Below are positions 16,973 through 26,409 of a stretch of DNA of 55,400 bases, piece by piece. Position 1 is the first letter of the stretch, and every line of letters begins with the position of its first letter. A program made the position numbers and the translations under genes. The DNA is from Thomasclavelia spiroformis. Lineage in GTDB: Bacteria > Bacillota_I > Bacilli_A > Erysipelotrichales > Coprobacillaceae. The DNA is taken from the NCBI GenBank assembly GCA_018369555.1, contig JAGZCC010000007.1:1-55400 (forward strand), given 5' to 3'. Below the pieces are notes generated by a model. It saw nothing but the letters and a program-made list of their open reading frames with translations. It searched no databases and was not told where the DNA came from.

Positions 16973-18157
16973 ATGTTTCATATTGATGAAAACAAATGTA
17001 ATGAATTATATTTTAAAAGATTTAATAGTGAAACAGCTAATCATTTAAATATAAAATTAAATAACGATTATGAATGTTTTTATTTAATCAATGATGAAAT
17101 TTTATTCTTGCTTGATAAAATCTATATGCTAAATACATGGTTAGAAAAAACTATGGCCTCTGATGCATTACCAAATTTAGCAAAAGAATATTTAATCATT
17201 AGCACCCTTGTCGAGGAAATTAGAAGTTCTAATCAAATGGAGGGAATATATAGTACACGAAAAGAATTAAAAGATATGCTTATCGATAATACTCCTAAAA
17301 ATTATAAAAGATTTTCAGGAATGATTAATAAATATGAAAAACTAAGGAAAGAACAATTTCTAAAATTAAATTCAGTATCTGATATTAGAGCATTGTATGA
17401 TGAAATTCTTCTTGAAGATGTTATCAATGAAGGTGAAAAAGATAAACCTGATGGTGTGATATTTAGAAAAGGTAGTGTTGAGATTAATTCTGGAACTAAA
17501 GTTATTCATCAAGGAATTGTGGGCGAAAATAATATTATTGACATGATTGAAAAATCATTAAAAATACTTAATAATGAAAATATTAATTTTTTAATAAGAA
17601 TTGCTGTGTTTCATTATTTATTTGAATATATTCATCCTTTTTATAATGGTAATGGCAGAATGGGTAGATTTTTAGCAAGCGGCTATTTAGCTAATCATTT
17701 AAATATATTATGTGCACTTCAGTTTTCTATTGCCTGCACACATAATAACAAAAAATATTATGAAGCCTTTACTTTGACAAGTGATATTAGAAATAAAAGT
17801 GATTTAACTGTTTTTATCATTTATTTTTTAGAAATATATTTATCAGGTCTTCAAGAATTAAAAGAAAAAATTGAAGATACAATTAATGTGTACAATTATA
17901 TGATAAAAAAATTATGTAAATACGTTGATTCTAAATACCAGTCATTAGTTGAATTAATTTTACAAGTCACATTATTTGGGATTGAAGGTTTTACGATGTC
18001 TCAGCTCGTTAAAATCACTAACTATAGTGAACAAAGCATTCGAGCAATGATCAAAAAAATTAATCATGAAGATAATATTATTAAAATTGATCAACAACAC
18101 AAACCATATAAATACAGTATAAATCTTGATGCTGTTTCCAAATTAAAAGAATTATAG
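16973..18157 (+). CDS. Fic-domain protein (AMPylase family, class II, self-inhibited)
   Basis: The 394-residue protein has the Fic core motif HPFYNGNGRMGR at 221-232, with the catalytic His221, so it is expected to transfer AMP (or another nucleotide moiety) to a target hydroxyl. The inhibitory helix motif S/T-x-x-x-E-G/N is present N-terminally as SNQMEG (86-91). That makes it a class II enzyme held inactive until relieved. The C-terminus (TMSQLVKITNYSEQSIRAMIKKI) looks like a winged-helix domain. The ATG at 16973 lacks a good RBS. The strong RBS AAGGGG serves an in-frame ATG at 16949 that meets TAA after four codons. The true N-terminus may therefore have been lost, or translation reinitiates. 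Confidence 0.88.
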   Translation: MFHIDENKCNELYFKRFNSETANHLNIKLNNDYECFYLINDEILFLLDKIYMLNTWLEKTMASDALPNLAKEYLIISTLVEEIRSSNQMEGIYSTRKELKDMLIDNTPKNYKRFSGMINKYEKLRKEQFLKLNSVSDIRALYDEILLEDVINEGEKDKPDGVIFRKGSVEINSGTKVIHQGIVGENNIIDMIEKSLKILNNENINFLIRIAVFHYLFEYIHPFYNGNGRMGRFLASGYLANHLNILCALQFSIACTHNNKKYYEAFTLTSDIRNKSDLTVFIIYFLEIYLSGLQELKEKIEDTINVYNYMIKKLCKYVDSKYQSLVELILQVTLFGIEGFTMSQLVKITNYSEQSIRAMIKKINHEDNIIKIDQQHKPYKYSINLDAVSKLKEL

Positions 18158-18178
18158 GTTATTTTCTATAATTCTTTT
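18145..18178 (+). terminator. Terminator of the Fic gene
   Basis: AAAAGAATTATAG, an eight-base loop, then CTATAATTCTTTT: a 13 bp perfect stem that overlaps the Fic stop codon and ends in a T-rich run. Confidence 0.65.
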
Positions 18179-18183
18179 AATTT

Positions 18184-18373
18184 ATATAGGTTGTAGCTCT
18201 TTATCATAAATTTTATCATTAATCTGATATACTAGCATCAATTTTTCTTTGGCAAAAATACCATTATCTTTAAAAACTTATCACTATCTATATATTTTTC
18301 TAGTGTCTTTAGATTTTTTCTTTATCTTCATTTAAATAATAGTTAATTGCTACTTTAACATTATAAAAATAAC
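18184..18373 (-). pseudogene. Frameshifted C-terminal fragment of an unrecognised gene
   Basis: On the minus strand three reading frames in turn give NVKVAINYYLNEDKEK, then LKTLEKYIDSDKFLK, then IFAKEKLMLVYQINDKIYD followed by a stop at about 18185. These look like consecutive parts of one decayed protein. The fragment starts exactly where an IS66-type end (GTAAGCGCC, 18374) begins, so the IS probably inserted into it. I do not recognise the protein. Confidence 0.4.
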
Positions 18374-18428
18374 GTAAGCGCCAAATAATAAAGTAGATAT
18401 GTTCAGCTTTTAAAATATCTCCAATCAT
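18374..18428 (-). pseudogene. Start of an IS66 tnpB, truncated by internal deletion
   Basis: ATG 18428 opens MIGDILKAEHIYFI, resembling the start of the IS66 second ORF product. It runs directly into the terminal inverted repeat, so nearly all of tnpB and tnpC were deleted. Its ATG overlaps the tnpA stop (ATGA). Confidence 0.5.
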
Positions 18429-18759
18429 AACAGTGATTTCAAAAGAGGTTCAATAGATGAATAGGATGTATTGGAATCAAGTTCTATTTTGATACCGCCT
18501 TTGATAATAATTATTTTTTCATTATTACATACCTGTTTGCCAACAGGTATAAAAGCAACCTCATTTTTAAGTTCGGTTTCGTTGTTTATATGATCGCACA
18601 AAACAGTTTTTATCTTCTGTTGATATTTGTAATAGGTCGATGCCTTAATATTGTTTTTTCGCAAAAATCTTGAACAGACAAATCACTTTCTTTACATTCC
18701 TTGATTTTCAAATATCAGAACTTGTATTTTTCGTTTTGGGTTAATTCCTGGATTGTCAT
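18425..18759 (-). pseudogene. IS66 TnpA-like accessory protein, frameshifted
   Basis: From ATG 18759 the frame reads MTIQELTQNEKYKF, a stop, then DLSVQDFCEKTILRH. A frameshift near 18665 leads to KNNIKASTYYKYQQKIKT and a C-terminal IIIIKGGIKIELDSN. This is the pattern of the small IS66 TnpA (a helix-turn-helix followed by a short beta part). At least one nonsense codon and one frameshift make it inactive. Confidence 0.6.
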
Positions 18760-19063
18760 ATAGTCACTCTTCCTGGTATATTAAAGTTACTCATACAATG
18801 AGTAACTTTAATATACCAATTCTCCTTTCCACCTGAATTATTTGGTATCACTTCAGGTTGTGATAAAATGTGCAATTGTGAATGTGGATTTGTATTTTCT
18901 TCCTTATTGCTTTGACTTTCCAGAAAGGATCTTACCACTTCTTCGTATCGCATTTATTATTAGTTGTATGAGACTTTGAATTCTTAACACACCAGGTTTT
19001 TGCTACCTTTGAAGTGGATTCATTTTCACAATTACAAATTACTGAAAGAGAGGAATTTTAATT

Positions 19064-19877
19064 ATGAAACTTGTTGGAATTGATATTGCCAAATATGCAC
19101 ATGCTGCTTATATCATAGACTCTTTTACTGGCGAATCTTTATGTGATCCTTTTTTCTTCAAAAACAATAAAGAAGGATTCCAAAAACTCTATACGGAACT
19201 TAATAAATATGCAAAAAATGAACTTTTAATCGGTATGGAAGATACCGGACACTATAACTTTACCTTAGAAAGTAGCTTATTGGCTGAAGGTTATAAAGTT
19301 GCTTTAATCAATCCTATTACCACTAAGAACCTTAGAAAAGCTACCTTAAAATCCGTTAAAAGTGATAAAAGAGGATGCTTTGTTAATTACTAAAGCTCTC
19401 TCAGATAAAGATTACTATCGTATCATTTCTATTCGAGATGAGAAATCATTTCTAGTATTGACCTTATCCCTTATCCGTTCCCAAATTGATGAGTTAGATA
19501 AAAAAATAGAAGAACTCGCCATCACACAAAATTCTTCTATCACAACAATACCAGGAATCTCAACGATTTCCGGTACTTCTATTTTAGCTGAACTCGGTGA
19601 TATAAGTAAATACTCAAATGCAGGAAAACTAATTAAATTTGCAGGTGTGAATCCATATATTAGTGAATCTGGCAAATTTTCTGCTGATAAAACAGCCATA
19701 ACCAAGAAAGGTTCTAAATATCTAAGGACAACACTTTATCGAGTCATTCTACCTGTAATACGTCATAACCCTGCATTTAATAACTACTATCATTTAAAAT
19801 GAAGTCAAGGCAAAGGACATCTTTGCGCTTTAGGTCATTGTGTAAGAAAATTTTTTGAGAATTATTTATCATCTTGA
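19064..19877 (+). pseudogene. IS110-family transposase remnant
   Basis: The N-terminal part starts MKLVGIDIAKYAHAAYIID with the RuvC-like Asp of DEDD transposases. A one-base shift at about 19373 moves the frame, where KSDKR/DALLI would be expected. The C-terminal part has TTIPGISTISGTSILAELGD and FAGVNPYISESGKF, the IS110 C-terminal signature with its catalytic Ser region. Compared with the roughly 400-residue family, the middle section between KALSDKDYYR and RSQIDELD is shortened. A TGA at 19800-19802 cuts off the tail, which continues in frame as SQGKGHLCALGHCVRKIFEN to about 19877. The element is dead in three ways. Confidence 0.85.
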
Positions 19878-20108
19878 AACAAATCATCTTACTTTTGATA
19901 TAAATTTACTTATATAATCAAAACTTTTAATAAACCTCAATTTATTGAAATAAGCTATTCCTAACGATAGTTCTTTTCATCATATTTACATTCACAATTT
20001 CAAAGATCAAATACTATATTTTCAAGTATTTTATTTTTCATACTATTTAATAATTTACTACTTGACTTTAATATAGTTGTCTTTCAATATAATTTTTAGA
20101 GAATATAA

Positions 20109-20155
20109 AAACTATAATATAGTTTTGGCAGTCTCCATATTCTATATTATAGTTT
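20109..20155. repeat. 14 bp perfect inverted repeat inside the IS66 remnant
   Basis: AAACTATAATATAG at 20109-20122 and CTATATTATAGTTT at 20142-20155 form a stem around a 19-base loop. It lies about 30 bases inside the IS66 right end. It may be part of the original IS upstream region or a separate small insertion. Confidence 0.5.
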
Positions 20156-20243
20156 GTTGAGTTCTATATTTTAATCCACTATTTTATTTGGCGCTTACGA
20201 AGATTCACATTATTAGCATATCACCTCATTAGCTCTTATAACA

Positions 20244-20275
20244 CAAAAAAACAAGGATAATTGAGTCACCCTTGT
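20244..20275 (-). terminator. Terminator of the EPS operon
   Basis: On the minus strand ACAAGG, a 13-base loop, CCTTGT (20251-20275) is followed by seven T residues. It lies about 170 bases beyond the last EPS gene. Confidence 0.75.
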
Positions 20276-20448
20276 CTCTTTATGGTTATAAAAATACATC
20301 ATAGGATATCTTGAAATTTTTAATAGAATAATTAACATCTAAAAATTATTTATACATTTTTTTATAATCCCAATAATTTAATTATTTTTTCCTACTCGAT
20401 TCTTATATCTTTTATTAATAATTTTTCACACTTATAATCTCACAAATT

Positions 20449-21966
20449 TTATATCATTTTATTTTTTATTAATCTTATGACATCCTTAAATTCATTTGTT
20501 TTAAAGCAAAAAATACATATTAAAACAAATGTAATTAAACATCCGACAATAGATTTAACGATTATATTCGAAAAAAAACTAAAATTAATACTTTCTCCTA
20601 TATATATTGTAATTAGCATACATCCAAAAAATAATATATAATATTTTATTAAAGAAAATAAATAGTGTACAACGTTTATTTTAAAGCAATTTTTATATAA
20701 TACATATGCTTCAATTAATCCTGCTATAAAAATATTTGTAATAATTGTCCCTAGTAATGTCCCACAAATACCAAATTTAATAGTTAAAGGTATTGAAAAA
20801 ATTAGATTAGCTATACTTTCTACAATCGGTTTATATCTATCATTCCAAAATAATCCAGCTGCATCTTTGAAAGTAAGTACAGCTTTTCTCATTCCACCAG
20901 AAAAATAATGCAACGAAATAAAGAAAACTACAATATTATTAAAAGTATATTTTTCACCTACCCACAATGATATAAAATCGTTAAAAATTAAATTCATAAC
21001 TACACTAGTAAATAAAAATAACATAAAATTTAAAAAAAACACTTTTTTGAATACATAATATGTTTGTTTGTTATTTTTTTCAACAATTAAATTACCTACA
21101 CTTGCAGTTAGAGAAGAAAAAATTTGTGAAATTAGATTATTAAGGGCAGAAATCACAATTAAATAATTTGAATACAACCCTGTAGCTGTCAGTGAAACAA
21201 ATTTTGTAATTATTAAATTGTCTGTTCCAGTAACAATTACTGTCCCTATCTTATGAAAAAACATTGCAAATACATTCTTTTTAATTGAATTAATAATTGA
21301 ACTATCTGGTAAAGTTGCTTTATCTTTTAAATATGGATACATCCTATTTGCAATTCTTGAAATTACTACATTTTCTAAAAAAGTGAAAATAATTTGAATC
21401 ATTAAATATAATGTATAATTTTTTGTAAGAAATAAAATTAAAATTTGAAAAAAACAAACTAATACATTTTTTACACATGTTGTAATACTACTAATATATT
21501 GTTTTTGAAAACATATAATTAAACTTCTTTTATATGTAAAGAAATAAGAAATTGCGATATTAAAAACATATAACAGATAATAATAGTGTATATTTCCAAT
21601 ATTTTGAGGTGGTGTATTAATGAAAAAATTTAAAAATGGTGTCAACAACGATCCTACAATAAGAATAAATATACCTATTATTATGTATATTTTTTTATAT
21701 AAATACATAATTTTCTTTATGGTATCAATATCGTTTTTTGCACATGGTCTATACATTTCATATACCATTGCACTCCCAATTCCCAATTCCGCAAGATTTA
21801 GCATTGATAAAACATTAGAAAATAATCCATTTATCCCTAAATATTCAATAGATAAAAATTTTAAGAACATTGTTCTATTTATAAATTGAAAAAACATTGT
21901 AATAAAATAAACAATAAATGTTATTTTGACATTTTTTAAACTATTCTCTGTTCTACTTTTTTCCAA
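20449..21966 (-). CDS. Wzx-type polysaccharide flippase
   Basis: This membrane protein of the MOP/Wzx family moves lipid-linked oligosaccharide repeat units across the membrane. The N-terminal EKSRTENSLKNVKITFIVYF is typical for Firmicute flippases, and about 12-14 hydrophobic helices span the roughly 505 residues. The best start is TTG 21966 (EKSRTEN) five bases after GGTGG; the frame opens at another TTG four codons earlier. It is the last gene of the EPS operon, behind two glycosyltransferases, and pairs with the Wzy-like polymerase at 25092-26405. Confidence 0.85.
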   Translation of the reverse strand: MEKSRTENSLKNVKITFIVYFITMFFQFINRTMFLKFLSIEYLGINGLFSNVLSMLNLAELGIGSAMVYEMYRPCAKNDIDTIKKIMYLYKKIYIIIGIFILIVGSLLTPFLNFFINTPPQNIGNIHYYYLLYVFNIAISYFFTYKRSLIICFQKQYISSITTCVKNVLVCFFQILILFLTKNYTLYLMIQIIFTFLENVVISRIANRMYPYLKDKATLPDSSIINSIKKNVFAMFFHKIGTVIVTGTDNLIITKFVSLTATGLYSNYLIVISALNNLISQIFSSLTASVGNLIVEKNNKQTYYVFKKVFFLNFMLFLFTSVVMNLIFNDFISLWVGEKYTFNNIVVFFISLHYFSGGMRKAVLTFKDAAGLFWNDRYKPIVESIANLIFSIPLTIKFGICGTLLGTIITNIFIAGLIEAYVLYKNCFKINVVHYLFSLIKYYILFFGCMLITIYIGESINFSFFSNIIVKSIVGCLITFVLICIFCFKTNEFKDVIRLIKNKMI

Positions 21967-22047
21967 TATTACCACCAATATAACTATAACATAGCCATAC
22001 TTTTCCTTTCATAATTCTTAATAATAGATATATTTTTATTAATTAAT

Positions 22048-23019
22048 CTAGGCACGTATTTTAATTTTTGAAATAATGCAACATATTATAATTGCAATTT
22101 TAAATTTTAAATTTATATTATTAACAGGTGAATATATTTTATTAAGCTTTATATTTGATAATTGTGATAAAGCATATCTGTTTTTCTCACATATAATTCT
22201 TTTAAAAAAATTAAATTTTATAATTTCAGAAATATATAGATATGTAAATTCGATTTTTGATAAATTTTCATAGCCCCATTTTTTACCATAACTGTCTTTT
22301 TCTTTATATAATGGAATTAATACATTTTCTATATAATTATTATCATGCTTTTTTGTAAGAGTACTTTCTCCATTATCACAATAATGATAAATAACTTTAT
22401 TTTCATAGTATAACTTATTAAAATTTTCAATTATTTTCATAAAAAAAAGGCCATCTTCTCCATACTTCAATGTATGCATTTTTATTTTTGAAAAATCCAT
22501 AAGCTCTCTTTTTATTATTTTATTACATAGTGAACAAACTATATTATTAGAGAATAAAAGTGGACAAATTTCTTTTTTTATTTCTACTTTATTATATACT
22601 TTCGATTTTAATCTGGTATCTAAAATTCTATTTTTTGAGCTATCATTTTTAAATTCTTTAACTACATCAAACATTACACAATCAATGTTTTTATCATAAT
22701 CGAAATATTTTATTAAGTTATTTAACGTATTTGTCTCTAAATAGTCATCTGAGTCAACAAACATAATATACTTCATTTTAGCTAGTTTTAAGCCTCTTAT
22801 CCTTGCTAAATATGGTCCGTTATTTTTTTGAAAAACAGCAATTACATGTCTATCTTCATTTTTTATTTTCTTAATAATGTTTTTACTTTCATCTGTTGAA
22901 CCATCATCAATAAAAATTATTTCATACTCAATATTTTGGTTGATAATAGATTGGTAACATCTTTCTATGTACATTTCATTATTATAAACTGGTATTATAA
23001 AACTAATTGCATTATTCAT
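22048..23019 (-). CDS. Family 2 glycosyltransferase
   Basis: This is a GT-A-fold inverting transferase that adds one sugar of the capsule repeat unit at the cytoplasmic membrane face. The 323-residue product opens with ISFIIPVYNNEMYIERCYQS. It has IIFIDDGSTDES near residue 40 and the metal-binding DxD as MFVDSDDYLE near 95. The C-terminus is basic and hydrophobic, suggesting membrane association. Its start overlaps the preceding GT8 gene by eight bases. The donor and acceptor sugars cannot be told from the sequence. Confidence 0.88.
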   Translation of the reverse strand: MNNAISFIIPVYNNEMYIERCYQSIINQNIEYEIIFIDDGSTDESKNIIKKIKNEDRHVIAVFQKNNGPYLARIRGLKLAKMKYIMFVDSDDYLETNTLNNLIKYFDYDKNIDCVMFDVVKEFKNDSSKNRILDTRLKSKVYNKVEIKKEICPLLFSNNIVCSLCNKIIKRELMDFSKIKMHTLKYGEDGLFFMKIIENFNKLYYENKVIYHYCDNGESTLTKKHDNNYIENVLIPLYKEKDSYGKKWGYENLSKIEFTYLYISEIIKFNFFKRIICEKNRYALSQLSNIKLNKIYSPVNNINLKFKIAIIICCIISKIKIRA

Positions 23020-23905
23020 TTTCTAAATCCATTACCTTTTTATTATAATAATTATATATAACTTTATATGGATGTTCTTTTCCTGTTTGCAGCCATGGAC
23101 GAGAAAGAGGTCCTCCATTAAAATGTATGATTTTAGGATTTTCAATTGCATTCAAAATTTCTCTTTTTGTATAATATCTTTTATTTAATTTATATTTAAT
23201 ACGAAAATAATTTAACCCCAACATAAAATTCATAACATTATATTCTGGATTCAAAAAAAACATATAATTTTGTGAAATAAAATTTATACTATCTTGATCA
23301 GGCATTGTCAATGAATTCATGTTACACTTACCATAATCGAGTATCTTTTTTGTAAAATTCTCATTTGTTAAATAATTACAATTTAATAGTAACACCCCGC
23401 TATTAACTCCCTTGTTTATTTTTGAATTTTCTTGTCTCAAATAATATGGTGATTCAACACCACATATCACAAAATTATCATTTATAAATAACTCACTTAT
23501 ATCATCAACAACAATACAATCAACGTCCAAATATAATAAAATTTTATTACAAAATATCTTTGGTATTAATACTCTTGCCCATGCCTCAATCGGCCATTTT
23601 TTATTTATTTTTAAATTATTTAAATCATCTTTTGAAATTTTTATGTTATTAATCTTGACATTAACAGGTGCAATTTTTTTTATTCTATTTACATCTTCTT
23701 CAGATAAAGAAATATTTAATATATGTAGGTTTACATTTGATAATATATTTTCAAATGATGAAATAAGAATTTGTGTTTGCCTAATAAAATTAGTATCAGT
23801 TGCTATAGCTATGTCTATTTCATTAGTATAAACCTTGTTATTTCTTTTTTGTATATTACTTAATATTTTTTTTGATACATCATTTTTTATTTTCATATAT
23901 CTCAT
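23012..23905 (-). CDS. Family 8 glycosyltransferase (LgtC-like)
   Basis: This is a retaining GT-A transferase, probably using UDP-galactose or UDP-glucose. Visible features are the N-terminal DIAIATDTNFIRQTQILISS, the DxD motif in ILLYLDVDCIVVDD, NSGVLLLNCNYL, and the C-terminal metal ligand region KIIHFNGGPLSRPW. 297 residues fits the bacterial GT8 family. Start ATG 23905 follows AGAGGTG. It is part of the EPS operon, overlapping the GT2 gene downstream and following the pyruvyl transferase-like gene. Confidence 0.87.
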   Translation of the reverse strand: MRYMKIKNDVSKKILSNIQKRNNKVYTNEIDIAIATDTNFIRQTQILISSFENILSNVNLHILNISLSEEDVNRIKKIAPVNVKINNIKISKDDLNNLKINKKWPIEAWARVLIPKIFCNKILLYLDVDCIVVDDISELFINDNFVICGVESPYYLRQENSKINKGVNSGVLLLNCNYLTNENFTKKILDYGKCNMNSLTMPDQDSINFISQNYMFFLNPEYNVMNFMLGLNYFRIKYKLNKRYYTKREILNAIENPKIIHFNGGPLSRPWLQTGKEHPYKVIYNYYNKKVMDLENE

Positions 23906-23914
23906 AAGGCACCT

Positions 23915-24946
23915 CTATATACAATTTTTTTTATTTCTTATAAATTTTCTGAATTTATATAAATTTTGACGTATATAATAAGGGGACATTTTATTTTTTT
24001 TTCTAAAACAAATTTGAAATTCTTTTGCGGCTTTTAACGCACTCATATTTGTTTCATGTATATTCTTATAAAAATTTTCATCCATATCCACATCGTTTAT
24101 ATAATTTTTTACAATCTTTATAAGATTATTTCTAATTACATTATATTCTTTTGGATTACTCATTAAATTTTCTAAATTTAATGGGAATTTTTTAGAAATC
24201 AACTCTTTTTCTGTACATGAATACATTAAATCACCAATTCCTTCATAACGTTCATCACCAAATTTAGGTTCAATGCGAATAACTGGTGTTTCTAATGCCA
24301 AACATGGCAATATAACATGAAGTCTACCAGAAATTACCAAATGTGCATTGTTATATAATTTTAACAATTCTTTAGCTTTTTCTAGTCTTTCATCATATGG
24401 TAAAAACCATTCATCTCCCTCCTGGGATAATCTTAAAATTTTTCTATTAGTTATACCTTTTATGAATTGATATATTGTATCGCTACAGTCTACTAAGCAA
24501 ATATAACCATCATCTACCTTTTTGCCTAATTTTTTATTATCCAATGTCAACGTCATACACCCTGAAAAATATGCTTTCATACCTTTTTTTTCTAAATAAT
24601 TATAAAGAAACATGTCTCTACAACCTATGATTTTATTTTTTAGGTACTCTCCTTTTTTAGATAAAATCATTTCCTGGATAGGAATTTGTCCATTTTTCTG
24701 TCTAACATTAGAAATATGCATTGAGGTAAATAGTGGTTTTAAATTACTCGCAGGAGGCCAATATTTACTATCATGTATGTACCAACCATTTAAAATAATT
24801 TTACTTTCTTTATCAACATTTTTTCCTAATTCTTCTCTATCTATATATTGTGGCTGTGTACATTCTATAAATTGCATTGTTGCTAAACATTGAAATACAT
24901 CACCAATATTTTTCGTTAATTCTGTTTTCATAATTTTTATTTCCAT
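23915..24946 (-). CDS. Polysaccharide pyruvyl transferase-family protein
   Basis: The 343-residue protein resembles the CsaB/EpsO-like family that transfers pyruvate (or related groups) to sugars of surface polymers. The N-terminal NIGDVFQCLATMQFI, the central IGCRDMFLYNYLEKKGMKAY, and the donor-site HLVISGRLHVILPCLALETP with a later RIEPKFGDERYEGIGD fit the fold. A second start (ATG, residue 6) is possible; neither has a clear RBS. There are 145 bases between it and the polymerase gene upstream, in which I see no clear terminator. Confidence 0.7.
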   Translation of the reverse strand: MEIKIMKTELTKNIGDVFQCLATMQFIECTQPQYIDREELGKNVDKESKIILNGWYIHDSKYWPPASNLKPLFTSMHISNVRQKNGQIPIQEMILSKKGEYLKNKIIGCRDMFLYNYLEKKGMKAYFSGCMTLTLDNKKLGKKVDDGYICLVDCSDTIYQFIKGITNRKILRLSQEGDEWFLPYDERLEKAKELLKLYNNAHLVISGRLHVILPCLALETPVIRIEPKFGDERYEGIGDLMYSCTEKELISKKFPLNLENLMSNPKEYNVIRNNLIKIVKNYINDVDMDENFYKNIHETNMSALKAAKEFQICFRKKNKMSPYYIRQNLYKFRKFIRNKKNCI

Positions 24947-25091
24947 ATTTACATTGTACGATATCCAACTATATAAACACTCTATCGTACTACTCCTTTC
25001 TATTAATAACTCTAAAAATAACTAATTATATTTAGTTTTACATGTTATTTTAATCAATACTGTAAAAAATTTTAATTTCTTAACTATATAT

Positions 25092-26405
25092 TTATGATAA
25101 AATATCATTCATTTTATTTATACCTTTAAAATCATAGTTAAACTTATTTTTTGACGAATATTTAAAAATTATTACTATTAAAAAATAAAAACATTCTACC
25201 TCTACAATATTTATACTAAATGATATAATACAAAAAATTATTATAGGCAAAAATTTTATAGACCATATTTTAATTTTTACAGTACTTATCACATATATTA
25301 AAAGAAAAATTATACTTAATACTCCAATAATTCCTACTGTTACTAATATTTCAATATAGGCATTATGTGCATACTCAAAAATCTCCATATTTACAGGATA
25401 TTTATTTATTCCATACCCAAATAATGTACGCATACCACTAGAAGTAAGTTTATTCAAATAAAGCATAGCAATATCAGAACGTCCATTAGTTAATTCATTT
25501 AGATTTGTAGCATTATCAAACCTACTATAAATAAAATCTATATTCTCAGAAAAAATTCTTAAAAAGAATACACAAATAACAATTGCTATACCAATCAATA
25601 ATATTTTTTTTAATTTAAATTTTTTTATAAAATCAACAAATAATATATATATAAAAGGTAATATTTCAATAATTAACAAAAGCATAAATGATCTTGATGA
25701 TGTAGAAAAACCTCCTATTCCTAAAAAAATTATAATTAATAGCTTATTAAATGAAAATCCATTTTCCTTTATTTGATTTATCAAAAATATGATCGAGATT
25801 AATATATATAAACCTAAATAATTAGGATCACCTGCATTTCCTAAATTTCTATTTGTAATATTTATGCCATTAGAAAATTTACCAGTTGAAATCATAAATA
25901 ACAATCCTGAAATTAAAGAGCTCATTGTTCCATATATAAAATAATTTAAATATTTTTCCATCGAATTTTCTTTTTTCAGATAGATATAAAAAAAATATGC
26001 AGATAAAATTGATAAATATAAAATAATATTTTCAAAAATATTAAAATAATCATTAAACAAAAAATGAATTAAATCATATGCTATAAAAATTACAATAAAA
26101 ATAAAAAAATTATTTTCTCTTCTATTTAAATATATTTTTTTACTAAAAAACAGCCATAATAATGATATGGCGATTAGGATGTTTATTAAAGGTATACCAT
26201 TAAATAAAAATAAATTTAAATTTGGAATCAAAAAAATTATTAATAAATAAAATAAATCTAAATCTCGCTTAAAGAATAATATATATATTGTTGCTAATGT
26301 AATAAAAACAAAATTTGTATTTATTAGATTTAAAGTTCTCGCAAACGATACATACATGAATAAAATTAGAAAAAAAATTTTTTCTTTTTTTATTTTAAAT
26401 ACCAT
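25092..26405 (-). CDS. Wzy-type polysaccharide polymerase / O-antigen ligase-like membrane protein
   Basis: The polytopic protein of about 437 residues has around 11 hydrophobic segments. A longer polar loop (SENIDFIYSRFDNATNLNEL...GYGINKYPVNMEIFEYAHN) lies near residues 290-350. This arrangement and the RSFMLLL and YAHNAYIEILVTVG segments are usual for Wzy/WaaL proteins that polymerise or ligate repeat units outside the membrane. I take ATG 26405 as start because GGAG precedes it by nine bases; the frame itself opens at a TTG 15 bases earlier. Its start overlaps the upstream glycosyltransferase region. Sequence similarity in this family is weak. Confidence 0.8.
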   Translation of the reverse strand: MVFKIKKEKIFFLILFMYVSFARTLNLINTNFVFITLATIYILFFKRDLDLFYLLIIFLIPNLNLFLFNGIPLINILIAISLLWLFFSKKIYLNRRENNFFIFIVIFIAYDLIHFLFNDYFNIFENIILYLSILSAYFFYIYLKKENSMEKYLNYFIYGTMSSLISGLLFMISTGKFSNGINITNRNLGNAGDPNYLGLYILISIIFLINQIKENGFSFNKLLIIIFLGIGGFSTSSRSFMLLLIIEILPFIYILFVDFIKKFKLKKILLIGIAIVICVFFLRIFSENIDFIYSRFDNATNLNELTNGRSDIAMLYLNKLTSSGMRTLFGYGINKYPVNMEIFEYAHNAYIEILVTVGIIGVLSIIFLLIYVISTVKIKIWSIKFLPIIIFCIISFSINIVEVECFYFLIVIIFKYSSKNKFNYDFKGINKMNDILS

Positions 26406-26409
26406 ACTT

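Larger units (their letters stand above)
18374..20198. mobile_element. Decayed IS66-family element carrying a broken IS110-type transposase inside
   Basis: Both ends carry the same 13 bp as inverted repeats, GTAAGCGCCAAAT at 18374-18386 and its reverse complement at 20186-20198, with weaker similarity for about 13 more bases. Ends in GTAAGCG are typical of IS66 elements. Inside, on the minus strand, lie a damaged tnpA (18425-18759) and only the first codons of tnpB, overlapping as ATGA, the usual IS66 coupling. The rest of tnpB and all of tnpC are gone. An IS110-family transposase remnant (19064-19877, plus) sits inside the IS66 boundaries. Flanking 8-mers do not match, so no target duplication is left. 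Confidence 0.65.
19878..20448. other. Intergenic region between the IS remnants and the end of the EPS operon
   Basis: About 570 AT-rich bases with no supportable gene. It holds a 14 bp inverted repeat (20109-20155), the right IS66 end (20186-20198) and the EPS operon terminator (20244-20275). Confidence 0.6.

Noticed and set aside
18756..18953. 65-codon minus-strand ORF before the IS66 tnpA remnant
   Set aside because: No recognisable motif, and it lies in a decayed IS area. I cannot support it as a gene.
19878..20448. CRISPR array in the repeat-rich AT region
   Set aside because: There is only one inverted repeat pair; no regularly spaced direct repeats.
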